A DNA stretch of 64,000 nucleotides from Wenyingzhuangia fucanilytica. Its GTDB lineage: Bacteria > Bacteroidota > Bacteroidia > Flavobacteriales > Flavobacteriaceae. The notes under the pieces are model-generated. The model saw nothing but the letters and a program-made list of their open reading frames with translations, had not been told where the DNA came from and did not search any database. Shown one piece after another: positions 8,593 through 15,050 of this stretch. How positions within the stretch are numbered: position 1 is the stretch's first letter; every line of letters begins with the position of its first letter. A program made the position numbers and the translations under genes. The stretch spans positions 2,232,001 to 2,296,000 of the forward strand of contig NZ_CP014224.1 in the NCBI RefSeq assembly GCF_001697185.1, read 5' to 3'.

Positions 8593-9843
8593 CTATCTAT
8601 CAAATTCTTCTTTTAAAATACGTTGAACCTCAATGATTGTTTCTTCTTCCAAATCGGTTCTGCTCACTAATTCAGCCACATCTTTGTCTATAACACTTTT
8701 TGCAGTATCTAAACCAATGCTTTTGAATTCGTCAATAATCCATGCTTCTATTTCGTCAGAAAACTCTGTTAACTCTACGTCTTCATCGTCTTCTACACCA
8801 TCTCTTAACACGTCAATTTCGTAACCTGTTAATTGAGTAGCTAATCTAATATTTACACCATTTCTACCAATTGCTTTTGATACTTCTTCTGGACGTAAAT
8901 AAACTTCAGCTTTCGCTTTTTTATCTCCTTCAGCCTCAAAGATATCCATTTTTACAACTTTAGCAGGACTTAATGCTCTAGAAATGTATAATTGAACATT
9001 TTTTGTGTAATTGATAACATCAATATTTTCGTTTCCTAACTCACGAACAATACCGTGAATTCTAGATCCTTTAATACCAACACATGCTCCAACAGGATCA
9101 ATTCTATCATCATAAGAATCAACAGCAATTTTTGCTTTTTCACCAGGAATACGTGCTACACCTTCGATAGTAATTAAACCATCAAATACTTCAGGTATCT
9201 CTTGTTCAAATAATTTAGTTAAAAACTCTGGAGCAGTTCTAGACAAAATAATAACAGGTTTGTTACCTCTTAACTCTACTGTTTTAATAATACCTCTTAC
9301 AGAATCTCCTTTTCTAAAAAAGTCTGAACGAATTTGCTCACTCTTAGGCAATACTAACTCGTTTCCTTCATCATCTAATAAAATAACAGCGTTATGTTTA
9401 ATATGATGAACTTCTGCAGTATATAAATCTCCTTCTAACTCTTTAAACTTTTTATACAAGTTTGTACTATCGTGCTCGTATAATTTAGAAATTAAGTTTT
9501 GACGTAATGCTAAAATAGCTCTACGTCCTAATTGATGTAATTTAATTTCTTCAGAAACCTCTTCACCAACCTCAAAATCCGGTTCAATTTTTCTAGCTTC
9601 AGACAACTCAATTTCCTCATTATCGTCTTCAGACATTTCATCTTCAACTACAATTCGGTTTCTCCAAATTTCTAAATCCCCTTTATCTGGGTTTACGATA
9701 ATATCAAAATTTTCATCAGAACCATACTTTCTTTTCAATGCAGCTCTAAAAACTTCTTCTAAAATAGACATTAACATTACACGGTCAATGTTCTTATCAT
9801 CTTTAAATTCTGAAAATGAATTGATTAAATCTATATTCTCCAT
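8593..9843 (-). CDS. nusA: Transcription termination/antitermination factor NusA
   Basis: A 416-residue RNA polymerase-binding factor that modulates pausing, termination and antitermination. The N-terminal RNAP-binding domain spans about 1-130, an S1 domain about 135-200 (GDSVRGIIKTVELRGNKP), then KH1 (VGACVGIKGSRI near 240) and KH2 (VSKAIGRNGVNIRLA near 320). The acidic C-terminal tail (DDEDVELTEFSDEIEAW) replaces the repeat domains of proteobacterial NusA. The length is normal for the phylum. It lies 9 nt downstream of rimP in the same operon. NusA autoregulation through leader terminators is known in E. coli, and a terminator-like hairpin is present in this operon's leader. Confidence 0.98.
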   Translation of the reverse strand: MENIDLINSFSEFKDDKNIDRVMLMSILEEVFRAALKRKYGSDENFDIIVNPDKGDLEIWRNRIVVEDEMSEDDNEEIELSEARKIEPDFEVGEEVSEEIKLHQLGRRAILALRQNLISKLYEHDSTNLYKKFKELEGDLYTAEVHHIKHNAVILLDDEGNELVLPKSEQIRSDFFRKGDSVRGIIKTVELRGNKPVIILSRTAPEFLTKLFEQEIPEVFDGLITIEGVARIPGEKAKIAVDSYDDRIDPVGACVGIKGSRIHGIVRELGNENIDVINYTKNVQLYISRALSPAKVVKMDIFEAEGDKKAKAEVYLRPEEVSKAIGRNGVNIRLATQLTGYEIDVLRDGVEDDEDVELTEFSDEIEAWIIDEFKSIGLDTAKSVIDKDVAELVSRTDLEEETIIEVQRILKEEFDR

Positions 9844-9852
9844 TTAAATATT

Positions 9853-10317
9853 TTAACTAAATAATATTTTTACTTTTGTTTCCTTTATCTCGGCATAAGT
9901 CAAAGTTGCTGATTTTTCTACAGTAACTTTTCCTTTACCAATTTCTTTAGGTTCTCTTGTTTTCCAGCTTAAAACAATATTCTCATCGGTTACTTTTTCA
10001 AGCACACCTTCAAACTTATCATTTTCAGTAGTCACAAGGATTGTTCTCCCTATATTTTTTACATATTGTCTTTGTAACACAATTGGCTTAGCAATATCTG
10101 GTGTTGCAACTTCAATACTAAAATCTTCTTCGTCTCTATCTAAGTTAGCTTCTACAGCTCTACTTACACGAATACATTCACTTAAAGGAACTCCTTTATC
10201 ACCATCTATAATCACCGAAATTTTATTTTCAGCTCCTATAACTAAGTCAACTAAAAACAATTCAGCGTTTTCAACTAGTGCCTCCTTAATGTATTCTTCG
10301 ACTTTATTTTTATCCAT
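9853..10317 (-). CDS. rimP: Ribosome maturation factor RimP
   Basis: A 154-residue protein needed for 30S subunit maturation. Motifs include DLVIGAENKISVIIDGDKGV, SRAVEANLD near residue 48, and the C-terminal SH3-like domain with GRTILVTTENDKFEGVLEKV. It is the first gene of rimP-nusA-infB, the conserved bacterial order. The ATG at 10317 is the only sensible start. Its start codon lies 14 nt after an attenuator-like hairpin, which may control the whole operon. Confidence 0.95.
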   Translation of the reverse strand: MDKNKVEEYIKEALVENAELFLVDLVIGAENKISVIIDGDKGVPLSECIRVSRAVEANLDRDEEDFSIEVATPDIAKPIVLQRQYVKNIGRTILVTTENDKFEGVLEKVTDENIVLSWKTREPKEIGKGKVTVEKSATLTYAEIKETKVKILFS

Positions 10318-10331
10318 ATATATCTATAAAA

Positions 10332-10353
10332 AGTGGGGCTAATTAGCCCCACT
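10332..10353 (-). promoter_or_regulatory. Attenuator-like hairpin in the rimP operon leader
   Basis: This is a perfect 22-nt palindrome (arms AGTGGGGCTAA / TTAGCCCCACT), very GC-rich for this genome. On the minus strand it is followed immediately by four more T residues, so five T in a row including the last arm base. It lies between the promoter at 10378-10385 and the rimP ATG at 10317, so it is transcribed as part of the leader. The structure looks like an intrinsic terminator, and attenuation of rimP-nusA-infB is the natural reading. It could instead be an inert leftover terminator for the upstream tRNA unit, but that unit has its own terminator. Confidence 0.65.
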
Positions 10354-10377
10354 CATCAATTTCAATTATTTCCAACG

Positions 10378-10385
10378 CAAATATA
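10378..10385 (-). promoter_or_regulatory. Promoter -7 box of the rimP operon
   Basis: The minus strand reads TATATTTG followed by C. A TTG lies about 20 nt upstream (plus-strand CAA at 10405-10407). The predicted start near 10373 gives a leader of about 55 nt that contains the hairpin at 10332-10353. Confidence 0.7.
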
Positions 10386-10474
10386 CGAGTTTTTTATTGA
10401 TTCACAAGATTTTAATCTTAAAGACTATTCTTGTTCTTAACTCAACAAAGACAGGCTAAAAATACGCTTTAAAT

Positions 10475-10510
10475 AAAAAAGTCTTAAACCAAAAGGATTA
10501 AGACTTTTTT
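10475..10510 (-). terminator. Terminator after tRNA-Gln
   Basis: The arms AAGTCTTAA-cC and GG-aTTAAGACTT have a short A-rich loop, and on the minus strand a run of T follows. It begins 2 nt beyond the tRNA 3' end. Confidence 0.85.
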
Positions 10511-10511
10511 G

Positions 10512-10582
10512 TTGTCCCACAAGGACTCGAACCTTGAACGACGGTACCAAAAACCGCTGTGTTACCATTACACCATGGGACA
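10512..10582 (-). tRNA. tRNA-Gln (anticodon UUG)
   Basis: A full cloverleaf reads on the minus strand. The acceptor stem is TGTCCCA / TGGGACA, the D arm has GTGT-AATGGTA-ACAC, and the anticodon stem GCGGT / ACCGT encloses loop TTTTGGT with anticodon TTG. The T arm is AAGG-TTCGAGT-CCTT. The U1-A72 pair is characteristic of tRNA-Gln. CCA is not encoded. It is a single-gene transcription unit with its own promoter and terminator. Confidence 0.95.
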
Positions 10583-10597
10583 GTGCGTTAGCGGTTG

Positions 10598-10605
10598 CAA
10601 ATATA
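10598..10605 (-). promoter_or_regulatory. Promoter -7 box of tRNA-Gln
   Basis: The minus strand reads TATATTTG followed by C, the same octamer as the rimP promoter. A TTTTG lies 19 nt upstream (plus-strand CAAAA at 10625-10629). The tRNA 5' end is about 15 nt downstream of the box. Confidence 0.75.
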
Positions 10606-10772
10606 CAGCACATCTACAATTCTGCAAAACTTTTTTCAAAAAAAAATCACTTTTTTTTCCTCTCTTGAATCTTTCAGTTGAAAATCAACATTTTAATGTT
10701 TCATATTTTTTTTCTTCATCTTCTCAGTTGGAACATTTTTTGCTTAAAAGTACTTCAGCATTTATATTTATT

Positions 10773-10780
10773 TAAATTTG
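10773..10780 (+). promoter_or_regulatory. Promoter -7 box of the DUF2723 gene
   Basis: TAAATTTG matches TAnnTTTG and lies 30 nt before the ATG at 10811. Confidence 0.6.
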
Positions 10781-10810
10781 TGACTAAAATTTTAGTTTCT
10801 CATAAACAAC

Positions 10811-13800
10811 ATGGAAGAAAAAACTTATCAAAAATGGAACATCATCACTGGATGGGTTGTATTTGCAATTTCACTAATCACATACACACTTACTCTTGAA
10901 CCTACTGTTAGCTTTTGGGATTGTGGAGAATATATTTCAACAGCTGTAAAACTAGAAGTAGGTCACCCACCAGGTGCTCCTTTATTCCAAATGCTTGGTG
11001 CCTTTTTTGCCATGTTTAGTTTTTCTGCTAGTAATGTAGCTTATATGGTTAACTTTATGTCTGGTCTAGCAAGTGCTTTTACCATATTGTTTATGTTTTG
11101 GTCCTTAACCAACCTAATTAAAAGAATTGCTATAAAAAACAATGTATTAGACCTAAACAAAACTATTGCTATTATTGGTAGTGCTGCAGTAGGTAGTTTA
11201 ACTTATACTTTTTCTGATAGTTTTTGGTTTAGTGCTGTAGAGGCCGAAGTATATGCTATGTCTTCTTTTTTAATGGCCTTACTTTTCTGGTTAGGACTAA
11301 AATGGGAAAAATCTTTTGGACAACCTAGAAACAATAGATGGTTAATTTTAATATCTCTTATTATAGGTCTTTCTTTTGGAGTACACATTTTATCTTTATT
11401 AGTAATTCCATCATTAGTATTCCTATACCTAAATTATTATTACGAAAAATACACTGTAAAAACTTTTATCATTGCCAATGCTATTGCAATAGGAACCTTA
11501 GCTTTTATTTTTAAGTTTTTATTCCCTTATACCTTATTATTCTTTAGTGCTTCTGAATTGTTCTTTATCAACAATCTAGGATTGCCATTTAATACAGGAA
11601 CTATTATCGCTGGTATTGTTATTATTATTGGTTTCTACTTTGGATTAAAACACACTCGTAAAAACAATATGTATTTAGGAAACACAGCTTTATTATCTAT
11701 CATGTTTGTTATGATTGGTTTTTCTTGCTGGTTAATGCTTCCTATTAGAGCTAACGCCAATACCATTATTAACGAAAACAACCCTTCATCTGCTAGAGAA
11801 CTTTTAGCTTACTACAATCGTGAACAATATGGTGATGCTAATATTTTTTACGATACCTATTATTCTGAAAAATACAATAGAGAACCTGCAACAGATGCCA
11901 ATGGTGAAACCATCATGGAAGATGTAAAACCTAAGTACGAAAAAGACGAGAAAAGCGGGAAATACATTATTGTTAACGACTACAAAAACGCACAACAAAA
12001 AACCGGAGATCAACACAAAGGTTTTATTCCTAGAATGGTTGTTCCAGGTCTAGAGCAAAACTATAAAATGATTGCAGGTATTCCTAAAAACAGTAAAGAG
12101 AGACCAACCATGGCTCAAAACCTAAAATACATGGCCGAGTATCAATTTGGATACATGTACTTTAGATATTTGTTTTGGAATTTTGTTGGAAAACAAAACG
12201 ACATTCAAGGAAACATGGATCCTTTAAACGGAAATTGGATCACTGGAATTAATGCCATAGATAGATTTTTTATAGGTCCGCAAACAAATCTTCCTAGCGA
12301 TGTTATTAACAACAAAGGGAGAAATATTTATTTTGGTATTCCTTTTATACTAGGGATTATCGGACTAATATATCAATACAGCAAAGACAAAAGAAACTTT
12401 TACAACCTATTATTATTCTTTGCTTTTACAGGTTTTGCCATCATTTTTTACACCAACCCAAAACCTTTTGAACCAAGAGAAAGAGATTATGCCGTTGTAG
12501 GATCTTTTTACATTTTTGCCATGTGGGTAGGATTTGGTGTTTATGCTATTATTGATAAAATAAACGAATACAAAAATAACAAACTGGTTGCCATCTCTGT
12601 AACTTCAATCTGTTTGCTAATCTCACCTGTTTTGATGGCTTCAGAAAACTGGGATGACCATGATAGATCTAACAGATATACAGCTTATTTTAATGCAAAA
12701 GCTTATTTAGATTCTTGTGATGAAAATGCTATTTTATTTACCATTGGAGATAACGATACTTTCCCACTTTGGTACTTACAAGAAGTAGAAAAATACAGAA
12801 CTGATATTAAAATCATCAACTCTAGTTTACTAGCTACTGATTGGTATATTGATCAAATGAAGCGTAAAGCTTATGAGTCTGACCCTATCCCATCACAATT
12901 AACACACAAGCAATACAGACACGGTAGTTTAGACGTAGCTTATCATATCGATCAAGTTGACGACCGTTGGAATATTGACGACTTTATGATGTGGATTAGC
13001 TCATCTGACAAGAGAACTTATATTGAAGTTACTGATGGAAAGTTTGAGAAATTCTACCCAACAAACAAATTAAGATTAACCGTTAACAAAGAAACTGTTT
13101 TAGCTAATGGTACTGTTAAAGCAAAAGATGCTGATAGTATTGTTGACTATATGGATATGGATGTTGATGATAGAGGACTTACAAAAAACAGAATTTTAAT
13201 GTTAGATATTCTAGCCAACAACAACTGGAAACATCCTATTTATTTTACAGGAGGAGCCAATGCTGACGAAGAATATATTTGGTTAAAAGATTATTTACAA
13301 CTAGATGGTATGGCTTATAAATTAGTCCCTATAAAAACCAAAAATGAATATGGTATTTTAGGAATGGGAAGAATTGATAGTGATGACTTATACGAAAAAG
13401 TAAAAGACTGGAATTTTGGACATCATGGAAAAGATTTTTATTTAGATGTAGAATCTAGAAAAAATTCAATTTCTTATAGAAACACTATTTCTAGACTAGT
13501 TGAAGCTCTAATTAACGAAGGAAAGTTTGATAAAGCTGAAGAAATACTAGATTTAAGCTTTAACAAGATGCCTATTGAAGAATACCAACAATACGGAGTA
13601 TGCCTAGGTTTTCCTGAACAATATTATCTTATTAACAAACCAGAAAAAGCTCGTATTGCTGCAGATTTATTGATCAAAACTTTTCAAGAACATTTAACTT
13701 ATTACAGTCAGTTTAACTCATATGACTTAAACTACTTATTCTCAGAAGTTGAAAACCAATTCAAAATGTATCAAACTGTAGCTGCGGATGTTAATAAATA

Positions 13801-13882
13801 CGACAAAGACACTGACTATAAAGACATGGTTGAAAAATCATTCTTAGAACACATCAAATTGTTCGAAGAAATTTTCCAATAA
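10811..13882 (+). CDS. DUF2723 membrane protein, GT-C-type glycosyltransferase-like
   Basis: A 1023-residue inner-membrane protein of the DUF2723 family, related to protein O-mannosyltransferases. The first TM helix is followed by SFWDCGEYISTAVKLEVGHPPG (split here: SFWDCGEY near 35, then VGHPPGAP near 52), where the acidic residues resemble the first-loop catalytic site of GT-C enzymes. About 11-12 hydrophobic helices fill residues 10-620, followed by a large C-terminal soluble domain with GDNDTFPLWYLQ and a helical tail. Bacteroidota O-glycosylate secreted proteins, and this family is a candidate transferase, but neither donor nor acceptor can be read from sequence. The polysaccharide deacetylase gene follows 4 nt downstream. 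Confidence 0.85.
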   Translation: MEEKTYQKWNIITGWVVFAISLITYTLTLEPTVSFWDCGEYISTAVKLEVGHPPGAPLFQMLGAFFAMFSFSASNVAYMVNFMSGLASAFTILFMFWSLTNLIKRIAIKNNVLDLNKTIAIIGSAAVGSLTYTFSDSFWFSAVEAEVYAMSSFLMALLFWLGLKWEKSFGQPRNNRWLILISLIIGLSFGVHILSLLVIPSLVFLYLNYYYEKYTVKTFIIANAIAIGTLAFIFKFLFPYTLLFFSASELFFINNLGLPFNTGTIIAGIVIIIGFYFGLKHTRKNNMYLGNTALLSIMFVMIGFSCWLMLPIRANANTIINENNPSSARELLAYYNREQYGDANIFYDTYYSEKYNREPATDANGETIMEDVKPKYEKDEKSGKYIIVNDYKNAQQKTGDQHKGFIPRMVVPGLEQNYKMIAGIPKNSKERPTMAQNLKYMAEYQFGYMYFRYLFWNFVGKQNDIQGNMDPLNGNWITGINAIDRFFIGPQTNLPSDVINNKGRNIYFGIPFILGIIGLIYQYSKDKRNFYNLLLFFAFTGFAIIFYTNPKPFEPRERDYAVVGSFYIFAMWVGFGVYAIIDKINEYKNNKLVAISVTSICLLISPVLMASENWDDHDRSNRYTAYFNAKAYLDSCDENAILFTIGDNDTFPLWYLQEVEKYRTDIKIINSSLLATDWYIDQMKRKAYESDPIPSQLTHKQYRHGSLDVAYHIDQVDDRWNIDDFMMWISSSDKRTYIEVTDGKFEKFYPTNKLRLTVNKETVLANGTVKAKDADSIVDYMDMDVDDRGLTKNRILMLDILANNNWKHPIYFTGGANADEEYIWLKDYLQLDGMAYKLVPIKTKNEYGILGMGRIDSDDLYEKVKDWNFGHHGKDFYLDVESRKNSISYRNTISRLVEALINEGKFDKAEEILDLSFNKMPIEEYQQYGVCLGFPEQYYLINKPEKARIAADLLIKTFQEHLTYYSQFNSYDLNYLFSEVENQFKMYQTVAADVNKYDKDTDYKDMVEKSFLEHIKLFEEIFQ

Positions 13883-13886
13883 AACC

Positions 13887-14516
13887 ATGAGGTTATACCC
13901 TATAAAAACTGCTAAAATTTTCAAGTCCATTTTTAATCAATGGACTTGGAGTTTTAACACCAATAAAAAAGAAGTATACCTTACTTTTGATGATGGCCCT
14001 ATCCCAAACATCACTCCTTGGGTTTTAAACCAATTAAAAAAACACAAAGCAAAAGCCACTTTTTTTTGTATAGGAGACAACATCAAAAAACACCCAGAAA
14101 TACTAGAACAAATTATTCAAGAAAACCATAGAGTTGGAAACCATACTTTTAACCATCTAAAAGGCTGGAACACTAATACCGATGAATACATCAAAAACAC
14201 CTTATTAGCAGAGCAATATCTTCCTACTCAGACTCAAAAACTATTTAGACCACCTTATGGAAAAATCAGTTTTTCACAGTCAAAAAAACTGCTATCATTA
14301 AACTATAAAATTATTATGTGGGATGTGTTAAGTGCTGATTTTGACAAGCATTTAACCGCTAAAGAATGTACTAAAAACGTACTATCAAAAATAGAAAATG
14401 GGAGCATCGTTGTTTTTCACGATAGCGAAAAAGCTTTCCCTAGACTTCAAGAAGCACTTCCTAAAATCTTAAGTGAATTAACTAAAAAGGGATATTCTTT
14501 TAAAGCAATTCCCTAA
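13887..14516 (+). CDS. Polysaccharide deacetylase family protein (NodB domain)
   Basis: A 209-residue CE4-type enzyme that removes acetyl groups from amino sugars in a polymer. All NodB motifs are visible: TFDDGP (near 33), HTFNHL carrying the two metal histidines (about 87-92), RPPYG (near 119), DVLSADFD (near 144) and VFHDS near the C-terminus. There is no clear signal peptide, so cytoplasmic or membrane-associated action is possible. It is transcribed with the DUF2723 gene, 4 nt apart. Its TAA stop overlaps the stop codon of the opposing thioredoxin-like gene by 2-3 bases. The substrate is unknown. Confidence 0.9.
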   Translation: MRLYPIKTAKIFKSIFNQWTWSFNTNKKEVYLTFDDGPIPNITPWVLNQLKKHKAKATFFCIGDNIKKHPEILEQIIQENHRVGNHTFNHLKGWNTNTDEYIKNTLLAEQYLPTQTQKLFRPPYGKISFSQSKKLLSLNYKIIMWDVLSADFDKHLTAKECTKNVLSKIENGSIVVFHDSEKAFPRLQEALPKILSELTKKGYSFKAIP

Positions 14517-14812
14517 ACATATTGTTGCACTAATGTAATCAATGTATTAGCATCTTGCTCTCCAGACTGTCTCCACTTCATCACTCCATTTTTATAGATT
14601 ACATAAGTAGGATTTCCTTTGACTTTTAAAGCATTTGCTAAAATTTCATTTTTCTGAATATCAATTTTAATCACTTTAGCTTTATCACCTAAAGCCGCAA
14701 CAACATCTTTTAAAACCACACCTGTTGGCTCTTCTTCCTCCTCACTCCATTGAGCGTAAAAATCGATTAAGACAGGAATTTCAACATTAATTAAATCACC
14801 AAACTTAGTCAT
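14513..14812 (-). CDS. Thioredoxin-fold protein lacking the CxxC motif
   Basis: A 99-residue thioredoxin-fold protein. The fold is recognisable from IPVLIDFYAQW (residues 12-22), AKVIKIDIQKN, the cis-proline segment GNPTYVIYKNG and the C-terminal helix. Where thioredoxins have WCGPC this protein has W22-SEEEEEP, so both redox cysteines are gone and disulfide exchange is impossible at that site. I start at the ATG at 14812; a longer in-frame version from 14881 adds 23 Cys-rich residues with no counterpart in thioredoxins. Similar cysteine-free versions occur in other flavobacteria, so this is not a sequencing error. The function is unknown, perhaps a binding or chaperone role. Confidence 0.85.
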   Translation of the reverse strand: MTKFGDLINVEIPVLIDFYAQWSEEEEEPTGVVLKDVVAALGDKAKVIKIDIQKNEILANALKVKGNPTYVIYKNGVMKWRQSGEQDANTLITLVQQYV

Positions 14813-15050
14813 ATGTAAATGTTTAATAATTAACTTGTAAGCACAACAAATACTGCTACACAAACACAAATAACACTGCAATATAACTTTTTTACGAATT
14901 AAACAAAAAAAACAAAGTAAATTTTTCGCTTTACCACATCATTTCATCACTTTTTTACAACTTTTAAGCCCAATCATCTTTAAAAACCACATAACAAGCC
15001 AATCACTTTAAGACATTTTAATTACATTTACCAATCTTAATTTTTTATAT

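Noticed and set aside
10509-10775. An 88-codon plus-strand frame over the tRNA region
   Set aside because: It lies antisense across tRNA-Gln and its promoter; the composition is T-rich with no protein features.
14813-14881. N-terminal extension of the thioredoxin-like protein with five cysteines
   Set aside because: It has no counterpart in the fold, an ATG at 14812 fits the family start, and the extension reads through the probable leader.
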